From Artemisia argyi (taxonomy: Eukaryota > Streptophyta > Magnoliopsida > Asterales > Asteraceae): a stretch of DNA of 64,000 nucleotides. The translations under genes and the position numbers were made by a program. Of the stretch, positions 1 to 12,397 are shown in pieces; position 1 is the stretch's first letter, and the number at the start of each line of letters is the position of its first letter. The notes below the pieces were generated by a model, which did no database searches, had not been told where the DNA came from, and saw nothing but the letters and a program-made list of their open reading frames with translations. The DNA lies in contig JARVZY010002388.1 in the NCBI GenBank assembly GCA_030686995.1, forward strand, positions 186,001 through 250,000, given 5' to 3'.

Positions 1-2084
1 AGTGAATCAATCCTGTTCATGCTGGATTGAATTTTATTATAAGTTCTGATTCAAGTTTCTATAATCTGAGTTCAATCAATAGTTTCTAAGTAAGATCTGT
101 TAGTTTGATTGTTCGCTGTTCTTTGGTGTATTTGGATTGAGTTTGAGGTTATTTGAATAGATTTGATAGTTGTGATAGTTTAGAATTAGTGATTTTATAG
201 TTTATTATATCTGTCATAGTAGTATACTTGTGATTTTGTGTTTCTGTTATGTTAGAGTTGATTTGATAGTAGGTATAGCTTCTGTTAGTATTACTATTGT
301 TGAATTGATCATTGATTTGGAGATATATTGTTGGATTCATCAATTCATTGTGTAAGCTGTCTTATATAGGGGTGTTTGGATTAACTTGATTCTGAGTTGA
401 GATGTTGTTGTTTTACTGAATTAGATTTACATTTAGCTAATATTAGAGCAGTAATAGAGATTTAAACCAATAAAACAGTAGGTTGTTACATATAATAGTC
501 AAAATAAGGTTTAAAATTAGCTTTACTGTTGGAATTTTAGAAATCAGTTAAAGTGCTTGTAGTTGTAGGTGCATAATAGTTAAATCTAGCTTAATTCAAC
601 TTTATTGTAGCTTAATAATTCAACTAAAAGTAGAATTGATTGATTGAAATTGGATTTGGTCATATGGTAGTTTAGGTTCATATAGTCAAACTGTCTCAGC
701 ATTGGCATCTCTATTAGCTGCTGGTTTTGGTTTAAATAAGACCTCAATTGGAATTCAGCTCATAGGGCTTTTATGATTTCTAGATTCTCAGTTGGATAGA
801 TGAGAGTTTGCCCCTACTGGTTTGGATCTGAGTGCTTATTAGAAGTGCTTTTAGAAGCCTGTAAGTTAGGTAATTGAAACTAGTAAGCTGATATGAAATT
901 TTAGGCCTGCTAGTGCTCATTAGCTTTTTACCTGAGCTTATTTGTGGTTACTGATTATATTTGAGTTTGCTTAAGTGTCTTGAATGGTTTTTGAGCTATC
1001 TGCTTATTCTGGTTCATAGTTGCTTATCCAATTGCTTATTAGTAACTGCTTATTGCTGCTTATATCTGATTCTGAGTTTCATTTGATAATAATTTGAGTT
1101 CATCTGTGATTATTAGAGTGATTTTCACTGTCTCTAATCATCTGGCTTATTTTGTGCTCAACTGCTCATTCATTTGTGCTCATTCATAACTACTTATTGA
1201 GTTTTAAGTGGATAATTCTGTGAAACACTTGGACTTATTTGAGTTAGTATAAGCATTTTTGAGTATTGTGGACCTCCTGTGTCAATTTCATACAGTTTGG
1301 TCACAAGTGCTTATAAATAAGCACTTGTGATAAGCTGATTTGGCCTCAATAAGCACTTCTACCGCTTATTTTCTTTTCAAAATTTTTCTCCAAGTTCATT
1401 TTAATATATTTGATTTTCTGTAATTTTTTCAGATTTTTCTGAATTGATTTACTAATTTCCTTAATTTTTCTTAGTTTAAATTCATTTTTAAATACTTTTA
1501 AATAAATAAAAATCAAATAAAAATCAGGAAAAGCTTAAAAAATCCAAAAATATTTTAGGAAATTCTTTTCTGATATTTTAGATTTTTCAAATTTTATTTT
1601 GTATTTTTCACTTTTATTTTTACATTTACTTTAATTTTTAATTCATTTAAAAATACAAAAATAGAAATTAAATCATAGAAAATAAATAAAAAGTCAAAAA
1701 AGTATTTTTCTTTTTCTGAAAATTCTTTTTAGTTGTTTAAGATTTTTATAAATTTATTTCATATTTTTAGGATCATTTTTAAATAAAAGTTACGTTTTAA
1801 ATTGTACGTTACATTTTTAGAATCGCGATTGATTTTCCATTTCTAGATTTTAGACTTTTGTGCATTAATTTCTTGTACCTTCTGTATTATTAGTGATATC
1901 TTTTCACTATTTGGATTCCAATATCACCATTTTCACTATTCCACTTTTCACGACACGGTTTTCACGAATCGAAATTCTAAGATTCCATTCACACCTTCGT
2001 TGGGAAACGATTCGGGTAATCCATATTTCTTGCGGATTTCCTCGATACTTATATATATATATACTATAATTGATTGCTATCAAT
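1..2084. other. AT-rich non-coding DNA left of Copia-1
   Basis: No frame here looks like a protein. From about 830 to 1370 the words GCTTATT, AAGTGCTT and AATAAGC recur many times; 1370-1820 is very A/T-rich; 1860-2080 is a less AT-biased stretch ending in a short TA run. The Copia protein match starts abruptly at about 2085, inside the protease active-site region, so the gag and protease start expected to the left are absent. The segment is either an unrecognised transposon inserted in Copia-1 or a deletion junction. I see no LTR end or target duplication at 2085. Confidence 0.6.
1301..1330. repeat. Perfect 14-bp inverted repeat with 2-nt centre
   Basis: The arms TCACAAGTGCTTAT and ATAAGCACTTGTGA are exact reverse complements separated by AA. 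The arm word AAGTGCTTAT also occurs in looser forms nearby, so the palindrome belongs to the local GCTTATT-rich repeat family. It could be a fused pair of transposon termini or a chance product of that repeat. Confidence 0.85.
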
Positions 2085-5000
2085 GTTCTAGGCACATGAC
2101 TGGAAAAAAGTCCTATCTCTCAGATTTCAAACCTTTTGATTGACAATTTGTCAGCTTTGGTGGAGGAATTGGTGGCAAAGTTTCTGGCAAAGGAACAATC
2201 AAGGCTGGAAACTTAGATTTTGAGAATGTGTACTATGTGAAAGAACTCAAATATAATCTTTTTAGTGTGTCACAGATGTGCGACAAGAAGCACAGAGTTC
2301 TTTTCTCAGAAGATGAATGCTATGTCCTATCTAAGGATTATAAGTTACCTGATGAAAGTGAGGTGTTACTTAAAATCCCTAGAAAAGGCAATCTTTATAG
2401 CATTGACATGAAGAAGATTGTGGCTAATGATAATGATACTTTCTTAATTGCAAAAGCCACCTTGGATGAATCAATGCTATGGCACAGAAGACTTGGTCAT
2501 GTTAACTTTAAGACCATCAACAAAATTGTGAAAGATGGCTTAGTAAGAGGGTTACCATAGAAAAAATTTCAGAATAACCAAACCTGTGTTACCTATCTCA
2601 AAGGCAAGCAACATAGAGCATCTTGCAAGAACAAGGCCCATAACTCTATTGCTCATCCTCTCTATATGTTGCATATGGCCTTATTTGGTCCTACATTTGT
2701 GAGCAGCATAAATTTGAAGAAGTATTGTCTTGTTGTAACTGATGACTTCAGCAGATTTACATGGGTTTTCTTTCTGAGAACCAAGGATGAAACAACTGGC
2801 ATCCTTAAAACATTTATTACTGAATTTGAAAACCAAGTTGATAAGAAGATAAAGGTTATCAGGTGTGACAATAGAACAGAGTTCAAGAACAGAGTTATGG
2901 ATGATTTTTGTATAGAGAAGGGTATTAAGAGAGAATTCAGTGTTGCAAGAACCCCTCAGCAAAATGGTGTAGCTGAAAGAAGAAACAGAACACTGATTGA
3001 AGCTGCTAGAACCATGTTAGCTGATTCTAAGCTACCAGTGACATTTTGGGCTGAAGCAGTGAACACTACTTGTTATATTCAGAACAGGGTTTTGGTGGTG
3101 AAGACAAAGAACAAGACACCTTATGAGTTATTCAGAGGAAGACCCCCTATCTTGGATTTCATGAGACCATTTGGATGTCATGTCACAATTCTCAATACCA
3201 TTGATCATCTGGGTAAATTTGAAGAAAAGTCAGATGAAGGCTTCTTTGTTGGATACTCCATGGCTAGTAAAGCATTCAGAGTATATAATTTGAGAACAAA
3301 GAAGATTGAAGAGAATCTGCATGTTTAGTTCCTTGAAAATAAAGCTAACACTGCAGGTGCAGGTCCAGATTGGTTATTTGATCTTGATACACTCTCAAAC
3401 ACAATGAACTATGTACCTGTTGCTTCAGGTACTGGGGATAACAACTTTGAAGGTTCAGAAGAATTTCTTGATGAAGATGAACCTACTAAAGATTCTGAGG
3501 ATGATAAAGATCAAATTATTATGCAAATCTGGGACTTTGTAGAAAATGATAATGTTTCAAAGAAGGAAGATCCACAACCTTCAACAGCTATTGGAAAAGA
3601 AGGTGATGCAGAAGTTGTGAATTTGGAAGCTCAGAACAAAGACATTCCTGAAAGCAGTGGTAACTCACTTCCCACTGCTATACCAGAAGTTTCCACTGAT
3701 GAACCAAATGTGGAAAATTCTACTTCTGTTACTGAGGAAACTATCATAAATGATGTGGAAATCACAAATATGCCTTCTGCATATGATGTTTTACATACTC
3801 CTTAAGCTTCAATTCACAAATTGCATCCACTTGACAATGTGATTGGTGATCTACAATCAGGAGTGAAGACCAGAAAACAAACAAAGATGACTAATGATCA
3901 TGGATTTATTAGTGAAGTTTATGAGTCCAAGAAGCATGCAAATAAGAATGAATGCTTGTTTTTCTATTTTCTATCACAAGTGGAACCTAAAAATGTGCAA
4001 AAAGCACTAGAAGAATCAAGCTGGGTAGAAGCAATGCAAGAGGAATTGCTACAATTCAAACTTCAAAAGGTTTGGGTTCTTTGTGATTTGCCTGATGGAA
4101 TGAAGGTTATTGGTACAAAATGGGTCTTCAGAAACAAGAAGGATGAAAGAGGCATAGTTATCAGGAATAAAGCTAGACTAGCTGCTCAAGGATACACTCA
4201 GGAAGAGGGCATTGACTATGAAGAAGTTTTTGCTCCTGTTGCAAGGATTGAGGCTATTAGATTGTTCCTGGCATATGCATCTTTTATGGGCTTTACTGTA
4301 TTTCAAATGGATGTCAAAAGTGCTTTTCTCTATGGGAAGATTGATGAGGAGGTCTATGTTTTACAACCTCCAGCCTTTGAAGATCCTGAACATCCTAATA
4401 AGGTTTATAAAGTGGTCAAGGCTCTTTATGGCTTACATCAAGCTCCATGAAAGTGGTATGAAACCCTTGATGCTTATCTACTGAATAATGGGTTTCATAG
4501 AGGGAAGATTGATCAAACTTTGTTCATCAAGAAAGACAAATCTGATATCTTACTGGTTCAAGTTTATGTTGATGATATAATTTTTTGGTCCACAAAGCCC
4601 GAGATGTACAAAGAATTTGAGAAGCTGATGAAGGATGAGTTTCAAATGAGTTTTATGGGGGAATTTACTTTCTTTTTGGGACTTCAAGTACAACAAAGAA
4701 AAGATGGAATTTTTATCAGTCAAGACAAATATGTGACTGAGATTATCATAAAGTTCCATTTTATTAATGCAAAGCCTTCAAGCACTCCTGCTGATAAGAC
4801 TACACACTTACTCTTGAAGGATGATGGTGGAGAAGAAGTGGATGTTCACACTTATACATCAATGATTGGTTCTTTGATGTATCTTACATCATCCAGACCA
4901 GACATTATGTTTGCTGTGTGTGCTTGTGAAAGATATCAAATCACTCCAAAGACATCACACTTAACTGCAGTGGAAAAGATTTTCAGATATTTGAAGACAT

Positions 5001-5509
5001 ATCCTAATCTAGAATTATGGTATCCAAGAGAATCTCCTATGGAATTGGTTACCTACTCAGATAGTGACTATGCTGGTGAAAGTTTGGATAGAAGGTCAAC
5101 CACAGGAGGATGTCAATTCCTTGGATGTAGATTGGTGTCATGGTAGTGTAAGAAACAGACTATGGTGGCTACTTCAACAACTGAAGCAGAGTATGTAGCT
5201 GCTGCAAGCTGTTGTGCTCAGCTCTTATGGCTTTAAAATCAACTTTTGGACTATGGGTACAATTTCATGAACACCATTATCTTTATTGACAATAGCAGTA
5301 CCATATGCATAATTAAGAATCCTGTTCAACACACTAAGACAAAACATATTGAAATTAGACATCACTTTATAAGAGACTGTTATGAGAAAAAGCTTATTCA
5401 AGTTGTCAAAAGTCATATTGATGACAACTATGTTGATTTATTAACAAAAGCACTTGATGTGGGAAGGTTTCAGTACTTGGTAACAAGTATTGGAATGCTT
5501 AATCCATAA
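2085..5509 (+). pseudogene. pol: Copia pol polyprotein (PR tail, IN, RT, RNase H), broken by stops only
   Basis: One continuous frame runs for 3.4 kb with no net frameshift but seven in-frame stops: 2141 TGA, 2558 TAG, 3326 TAG, 3803 TAA, 4448 TGA, 5144 TAG and 5234 TAA. It opens at a CSRHMTG-like protease segment. The pre-integrase zinc region (WHRRLGH at 2479) follows, but the second Cys of its C-x-x-C is Tyr. The integrase core (about 2700-3010) keeps both Asp and the Glu of NGVAERRN; the usual CDNGTEF reads CDNRTEF. RT has QMDVKSAFL and YVDD (4565-4576). RNase H has DSDYAG, TEAEYVA and a DNSST segment, and the frame ends in IGMLNP. The enzyme would cut, copy and integrate the element, but this copy cannot make it. 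Confidence 0.92.
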
Positions 5510-5539
5510 AATTTTGATGTCTAATAATTTTCAGTGTTG

Positions 5540-5548
5540 AGGGGAGGA
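5540..5548 (+). other. Polypurine-tract-like site 1 of Copia-1
   Basis: AGGGGAGGA lies 31 bases after the pol stop. The same nine bases occur at 8492 and next to the 3' LTR at 19422. Multiple conserved polypurine tracts are a known Sirevirus trait; use of this one for plus-strand priming is inference. Confidence 0.5.
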
Positions 5549-5773
5549 TTCTGGTACTTAAATTGTCATATATGTTTGTATATGTTTGTCCACTAACTTT
5601 TATGCAGCGGAGAAAGACATCAGTGGAAAATATAGATCAAACAGTGGTCAACTTTGCTCTCACAGTGGAAACAAGAAAAACAATGTAACTTTATTCATAA
5701 AAACCCTTCATCAGTTACATTACATGGACAGAGAGTAAAACCAACAAACACAAAAACACAAATCCTAAACAAC

Positions 5774-6229
5774 CTACACCCTACACCAGCTACTCCATTG
5801 GCCTATTGCCCTTCCCCTTGTAGTTATGCTTGGCCTTTGAGCACTCTTCCTCTGGTTCTCAAAGGTTGATTGCATCCTTGGGCAAGCAAGACCAAGAACT
5901 TGTTTTGGAGGCTTTGGGAGTCTTGCAGGCTTCTCTAGAACAGGCCACTTCATATTTGTCAATGCAGATCCAAGAGCTTGTGTCAGTTCCTGTGCTAACT
6001 ACTTGGAGAGAGTGTATGGCTCATCATCATCATCAGAAGAACTGGAGTAAAACTCAAGTGATGGAGCAGGTGTTGAAATCTTCTTGTTTGGCTTCATTGT
6101 TGTTGAGCTTGAAGCACATGGTGGAAAGTAGTCACCCCATCCTGATGCTGCTGAAGAGTCAGACAAGTAGCTTATCTCCTCTGAAGAGTCATCAGAAGAG
6201 ATGTAGATGATGTTTGGAAAATTACTCAT
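5774..6229 (-). pseudogene. Antisense extra ORF of Copia-1, 151 codons, one internal stop
   Basis: Read on the strand opposite pol, this frame has ATG at 6229, a single TAG at codon 77 (5999-6001) and a final stop at 5774. I chose this ATG over an in-frame one at 6442 because a minus-strand TATA box sits about 67 bases upstream. The N-terminal part is Ser/Asp/Glu-rich and holds NIIYISSDDSSEE, which matches a SUMO-interaction motif (hydrophobic core followed by acidic and Ser residues), then a DDDDE run. The part after the stop is basic and Pro-rich. There is no membrane segment or catalytic domain. Antisense extra ORFs between pol and the 3' LTR have been described in some plant LTR elements. 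Function is unknown; a regulator or chromatin-targeting factor is a guess. Confidence 0.6.
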
Positions 6230-6296
6230 GGTGTTTAAGAAATTTTGTGATGATAAAGAAAGGTTTTGGTGAAGACTATTGATGATTCGAGCCCTT

Positions 6297-6302
6297 TTTA
6301 TA
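6297..6302 (-). promoter_or_regulatory. TATA box for the antisense ORF
   Basis: On the minus strand the sequence reads CCTATAAAAAGGG, a strong plant-type TATA box, 67 bases before the ATG at 6229. A start about 30 bases downstream would leave a leader of roughly 40 bases. Confidence 0.5.
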
Positions 6303-6607
6303 GGCAAAGTCAATCCCAAGGGATAATTAAGAGAAGTAATAACTCTTATTTGTTTTGGTAGTTTGGGGAAGTAAATATGGATATTATTTACTATATCGGG
6401 TTGACTTTGAGAAGATATTTTTAGGAATAGTGGCTTGGTCAAAAAGTAACTTTGGTTAAATACTTTGGTTATTCATATTATTTGCTTTATACTAACATAT
6501 GCAGGTAAATAACCAAAATTTTTGCTGAGAGTTGATCAAATGGTGTGTAACTGAGACACATAACAAATGGTTATTGATTCACCATGTCTAATCAACATAA
6601 GAATCAA

Positions 6608-6797
6608 CTAGTCCAGAGCAAACGGCTACTGGTAAAGACTTAACAAATCCGTTTATGGTTGATAGTTTACCAAAAACTATATGGTCATCAACTCACCATA
6701 TTCCATGTGATGAAGAGTTGGCTAGTCCATAGCAAACGGCTCATGGTAAAGACATATCAAATCCGTTGATAGCTGATAGTTTGCTAAAAACTATGCA
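6608..6797. repeat. Two-copy tandem repeat, 114-bp period
   Basis: CTAGTCCAGAGCAAACGGCT at 6608 and CTAGTCCATAGCAAACGGCT at 6722 start two similar copies. Both continue through GGTAAAGAC, AAATCCGTT, TGATAGTTT and AAAAACTAT with substitutions. Similarity fades after about 80 bases of each unit. Confidence 0.75.
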
Positions 6798-7103
6798 AAG
6801 AGCAGTTAAACTTTTATATGATTTTCTTACCACTGCTCTTGGAAAATTTTTGTGAAAAGTTCCCACTGCTAGTTCACAGTTACCATTGCAAGTGTAATTT
6901 TTACCACTGATGAACTAGCCGTTGCAACTATTGTGTCAGTAACAATATTTTTTTACTAGCCGTTGAGAGTAACCGTTTTTCCCGTATTAATAGGGTGAAT
7001 TTTTGGAGAATTATCTTCTTACCTATTTTAATTTATTCTTTTCTTAAAGATAAATTCTTTCTAAAGATAATTCCAATTGCGCATAATTCTCAAACCCTAA
7101 TAG

Positions 7104-7110
7104 TATATAT
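7104..7110 (+). promoter_or_regulatory. Possible TATA box for the sense extra ORF
   Basis: TATATAT lies 69 bases before the ATG at 7180 and is followed by a CT-rich stretch (TTCTTTATCTCTC), as often seen around plant transcription starts. The area is AT-rich, so chance is possible. Confidence 0.35.
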
Positions 7111-7179
7111 TCTTTATCTCTCAAACGGCGTGTTCCCATTTAATTTATACTAACACACTCATACTTTTTTCACAAAACT

Positions 7180-8802
7180 ATGGCAAGACTAAACTTTGCA
7201 GATGAGCACAACCAAATGGCCTACTTGCAGAAGTCAGACGGAAAGAGTGTCCCTGTTTTTCATCAGATTGTGGACTTTCTCAATACCACTCATATTAGGT
7301 ATGCTTTAACTTTAAATCCCACAATCTATGTCTCTCAAATCAAACAGTTTTGGAACTCTGTAGAGTCCATAACAATTGCACAAGGAGACACACATGAAAC
7401 TGTGTATACTCTTAGAGCCACAGTGGATGGGGTAACTATTGATGTTACTGAATCATCCTTGAGGAGAATTCTCCAATTGGATGATCTTAATGGTATCATC
7501 ACATTGCCCAATTCAGATATTCACAAACATCTTTCATCAATGTGGTATAATACATCTGATAAAAAGGTTACTTTCAGAAAAGGATGTTTTTGCCCCCATT
7601 GGAGATTTTTAATTCATACTCTTTTGCATTGCCTAAGTCCTAAGAAAACTTCTTATGAACAATTCAGTTCAAACATGGTTTATCCTTTGGTTTGCTTAGC
7701 CACAGATAGGACTTTCAATTTTTCAAAGCTAATCTTTAATAGTATGAAAGGCAATGTAAAGAGTCCTTATAAATTTTTGATGTATCGAAGGTTTGTGCAA
7801 GCAGTGTTAAATGAATTTCCACTGCCAACCCACAAAAGAGTTTATAAAACCCCTTGTCTTAAGCCAAAAGTTTTTCAAAATATGAATAAGGCTTCAGATG
7901 GATGGAATGGGGAATTTAAACCACTTTTTCCTGAAATGCTTTCAAAGATTTCACAGGTACAGGGTGAAGATGCAACAATCCCAGTTGTATCCCAACACAC
8001 ACCCACTATTACAGTTCCACCTATCCAATACACCCCACAAGTTACTCACACATATGAGAGGAGGCAAAAATAGCCACTCCTCCCATCACAACATTGCATG
8101 ATTCTGAACCTTTTGGGTTGGGAACAAGTAGTGGTGGTTCCAGGCTTCAATCTAGTCCAACTAGAGAAGCGTCTGAACCAATGCCCTATGATTCACCTCT
8201 CCCAACAGGTCACACAGTTGGAAGTTTTGAGGGTAGTGAGCAACACACTGAATTGATGGAACTTTGTACCAAGTTAGTCAAGCAGGTTCAAGCTCTGGAG
8301 AAAGATCTGGCACAGACAAAGAAACAACATGCCACAGAGCTTAATGGTTTGAAAGCTACGTTTCAGACTTTGAAGGAAGAAGTGCAACGGTTAAAGAAGC
8401 AAAGATCTGCCACACTTGTGATCTCATCCCCATCTACTCCTCATGATGATGGTTCTGCTGCATCAGATGATGATAACTGATGCTACACTTAAGGGGAGGA
8501 AGCTGGATTTTGATATGGATATTTGATGATCAGGATGATGAACAAGAAAAGAATGATGAAGCAGTAGAAACTCAAGAAGAAGCAGTGGACACTGTTGATG
8601 CAGACTTTGAAAGAAAAAGGCAAGAAAAGGGGAAAGTTCATATTTTTGATACTTCAACTGAGCAACCAAGAAAGATCTCCAAAAGTGAACAAGCTCAGAT
8701 TGATATGGACTATGAATTGGCAAGAAAGAGTGAAGAAGAGGATGTAGCTAGGTTCATGGAAAAACATAGGCTTCAAAATAAGATGGAACCTGAAGAAAAT
8801 AT
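7180..8802 (+). pseudogene. Extra (env-position) ORF of Copia-1, 5' part
   Basis: The ATG at 7180 opens a frame starting MARLNFADEHNQMAYL that runs 297 codons to a TAG at 8071. Related coding continues in a second frame to a TGA at 8480 and then in a third frame up to the E1 insertion, so two single-base frameshifts have split it (near 8060 and near 8480). The first ~230 residues look globular. A Pro/Thr/Ser-rich linker follows, then a coiled-coil-like Lys/Glu/Gln/Leu segment (about 8250-8400) and a Glu/Lys-rich charged region. There is no signal peptide or clear membrane segment, so the position is envelope-like but the protein is not. From memory, similar proteins are common in Asteraceae gene sets under misleading names. 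Function unknown. The 3' part resumes at 18414. Confidence 0.75.
8492..8500 (+). other. Polypurine-tract-like site 2 of Copia-1
   Basis: Second exact copy of AGGGGAGGA, inside the extra ORF region about 20 bases after a frame-breaking stop. It may simply be coding sequence; the exact match to the LTR-proximal tract is the reason to record it. Confidence 0.35.
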
Positions 8803-11800
8803 TGTAACAACCCGCATTTTTGGGACATTTCTCCTATTCACTATTCATCAGTTACTATTCATCAATTACTATTCACCGGTCACTATTCATCATTTCGGAG
8901 TCAGTTTGTGATTCCGAGAAACGTTCAAAAATTTTACTATTCATGTGACACTATTTATTCCCGAAGGGAAATCACTATTCATGATCATCGTTCGTCTTTT
9001 CGTAAACTGAGTTTACGAGTCTTCAAATTCGCGTAACCAGTTAGGTTTAACTGCGAATTCATGCATCATTCATTAATGACATTTCATATAGACTGGAATA
9101 GTCTACACATCATCATCACATTAATTACTACACGGATATGCATTATTTCCATTTACGTATGCTTAATTTGTAATTAACGATACCACTCAGTTTTACTACT
9201 AACGTATACCCAATACTCCCGACTATGATCCTAACATATTTACATACTCATAATAATAATATAAAAATTATATTATTATTTTACCCGGTGTTTTCTAATC
9301 AATTACTATATTTTACGGTCGGAGCTTATAACTCCGTCGGTTTGCGCTATTTCAATTCAATAATTATTTTAACACCCGATTATCATCTGGAATAATATTT
9401 TACAACTTTTACAACTTCGTCGTATTTTATTTTAACTCGGTAACAATTATTTTAGTTAACTCGGTACCCGATAACGCCTAATACACAAAAGAACTAAACA
9501 AATACATACACCATGGGGATAAGCTCATTAATTTAGCCACCAACAAGCCTTCCTTGTTTCCTTCCACATTTGCCCCCCCCCCCTAGCCACCCTAAGCATT
9601 AATAACTTGGACCAACTTTTTGACCTAGTCCATGTATATATACTCTTTTACACCATATCTCTTTCATTTACACCAAACAACTCAAGCAAAACACTCCCTC
9701 TTTCTCCCTTTGTGTGTGTAAATCGGCCAAGAAAGGAGACCAAGAAGAAATCACTAACTTTTCAAGATCCAAGTGTTTATCAAGTCCTAATCATGATCTA
9801 GTTGGGGTTTTGTGGTAAAAACCCTAGATTATTATACATTTTCTTCTCAAATCACTCCAATATTTCAAGTAAGCTTTAAAAACACTTTTGATCACTTCAT
9901 ACTTTCATTTACTTTATATTTTTATGTATTTTCAAGATATATTGGTAAAACATGCAAGTATGTAAGATCCATACCACTTATTACTCATTTTTTTCTCTTT
10001 ATAAACATAGATCTATAATTTTTATTATCAATCTCATTAGATCCACCAAGATTGGTGATGTTTAGGCCCCCATGACACCCTAATAAGGTGTATTGTAGGA
10101 TTGGGTATTTGTGGAGTTGATTTGAGATAGTTTGGTAAAGATTTGAACAAGTTATTAACTAAGAAAACCAAATTTTAACACACTACATAACCTACTGTCC
10201 CTATATGCAAAACTTGGGAAACTCAGGGTCTAGGGTGTAACTTTGGACCAAAGATTTAGAAAATACATTCCGAGATGAAACTATGGCCGAAAACGGGGAT
10301 AAAATCCGAGTTACGACAAAAAAGATATGCTATTTTCAAGATTAATGACGAAAACTATATTTTCTGAAAATATTGAATCTGTCCCGATCTTTCTAGCTAG
10401 GAAAACTGAGATTTAATGATATCTAGACTAGCCGAGACCTTGAGAAACCTAAAGTATACTTGATTACCTTCGCGGGGATATAAAGAACATAGAAAACGAG
10501 CTTATAACGAAAAAGATACAAGTGTTTGAAATCCGACGATATATATATATTTCCATCAGCATTTCTATTATTATTTTTGCCGCAAAACTGTCTTTGCGAG
10601 ACACCACTTTCTCAGCTGTTTTTCTTTATGATCGGATCAGTTTGAGTCCGAGCCGTAGTTTTATGAAATCAAGATCTTCCAGCAAGTTTTTCAAATCATT
10701 TGGCCGTTCATTGAATGGACTTATAACGAATAAACTACGACCTCATCTATATACCCGATAAACTATATATTTTGACAGCTTTTACTATAATGAAATTTCC
10801 TAAGTATTGAACATAATACTTTCAAGTCACAACAATGAGAGTCGATTTTCTCACCGATCTAGACCCGTATAGCCAAAAGTTAAATAACACGACTTCAAGA
10901 TATTGTTACAAGGTTTTCAAAAACGCCGAGCTTGACCATTAACACTTAACGTACAATATTTCGTGACTAGTTTTGCAAGGCCATTTTGGTCATATTTTCA
11001 AGTAATGAAAATGTTATTTTTGCGACGAAAACCTTATATTTGCCGATTGAACACCAAACAAGGATCGTGGAGTACCGTTTCAACATATTTACATGAAAAG
11101 TGGGTATTACCTTAACGAGACGTCAAAAATGTATTTTTCGACGATAAACATTATTTTCAAAACTAATGAGTGGTATCGATAACATACGTACTTGCATGTG
11201 CAGCATCATTTCATTTCTTACATTAGAAACTATCATTCATATTAGGTTGCGATTAGAGATCGTGCCTCATTTCAGTGTATCCACTTTTGTCATCATAGCT
11301 ATCGCACCAGGTGAGTTCATACCCCCTACTTTTACTTGTTTTTATAACTGTTTTGGGGGAGAATACATGCTCATTTTTAACTAAACTCAATGATTTTTTA
11401 TTTGAATGCGCAATTGCATACTTAAACACTACTATTTCTCTAGATACTTGATTGATTATTCAAATGCACCTATGTGTATATCGGTTGCATACTTGATTAT
11501 TTTCTCGCATACACAAGCGTTTTATAAACATGCAACACACTTTATGAACTATTGCTTTTATGCAACACACTTTATGAACAATTGCTTTTATGCAAACACT
11601 TTTATGGACCATATTGAAACTTATGCTTTGTTTAAACTATTACGCGGATTAGCCTAAGCCCTGTTATGTCCTAATTATGCCCATCTCATGAACCGTTAAT
11701 TCCTGCTGGGAAGCTCGAATGTTATAAATAGATCTATTGGGGGTAACGCCCCCGTTCGGTTTGGCCGGATAGGCAAACGAACGTATACCATGTCGAAACA

Positions 11801-12394
11801 CAAGTGTCTGGGATAAACACTTGCCGGGCCCTATATATGATTACATGCTCCTTGAGCATGCACACTGTTATAGTTTCGGTTGCATGAACTTAGCGCTAGC
11901 GTAATAGACTATTTTTCTATGTGGCATTGTATTCGTTGTAATGATCACATACTCTACTCATGGTCCACTCTTCAAATTTTACTTTAAGGTAAACTTTATT
12001 TTTATGACAAGGTGCGCCACACAATGGTTACAAAACTCTCTATTGAACTCACAACACTACTGTTTTATTATAAACCTATGAACTCACCAACCTCGTGTTG
12101 ACACTCTTTAGCATGTATTTTCAGGTTTTAAGCAATGGCACGCTACTGGAGGTTTTGGTAGGGCATGGCATGGTCATAGAAGACTCTGATATTCACTTGG
12201 GGGCCGTTTTAAACTATTTTAAGGGCCTACTTCCGCACTTCTATTAAAAATGTAAATTCAACATTTTTGATTAAGCTATTTTATTCTAAATGATTCAAGT
12301 GAAAACCCTTTTTTGAACTTGTTTTGTAATACCAATTGAGTTACACCCCAGCTACACGTATGCTTCCGCTGGACCCGATTATGGGGGTGTGACA
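8803..12394 (+). repeat. E1 5' LTR (3592 bp)
   Basis: TG...CA ends. The first 90 bases carry a run of ACTATTCATC-like repeats, with about 20 bases fewer than in the 3' copy. A poly-C run lies near 9573, a TATA box at 9635 and a CT-rich start region after it. Small ORFs here recur in the other LTR only because the LTRs are near-identical; I do not call them genes. Confidence 0.92.
9635..9642 (+). promoter_or_regulatory. E1 LTR TATA box
   Basis: CATGTATATATACTC precedes a CT/CA-rich stretch with CCTCTTTCTCCC, a usual plant LTR promoter layout. The same site occurs in the 3' LTR near 15653. Confidence 0.5.
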
Positions 12395-12397
12395 GAT

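Larger units (their letters stand above)
6230..7179. other. Divergent spacer between the antisense ORF and the sense extra ORF
   Basis: No protein is encoded on either strand. The segment lies between two ORFs that point away from each other, has a TATA-like site near each end, and carries a two-copy tandem repeat in its middle. Short words such as TTACCACTG recur at 6827-6950 and again in the 3' LTR (19450-19550). It could act as a bidirectional promoter; this is inference from layout. Confidence 0.45.
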
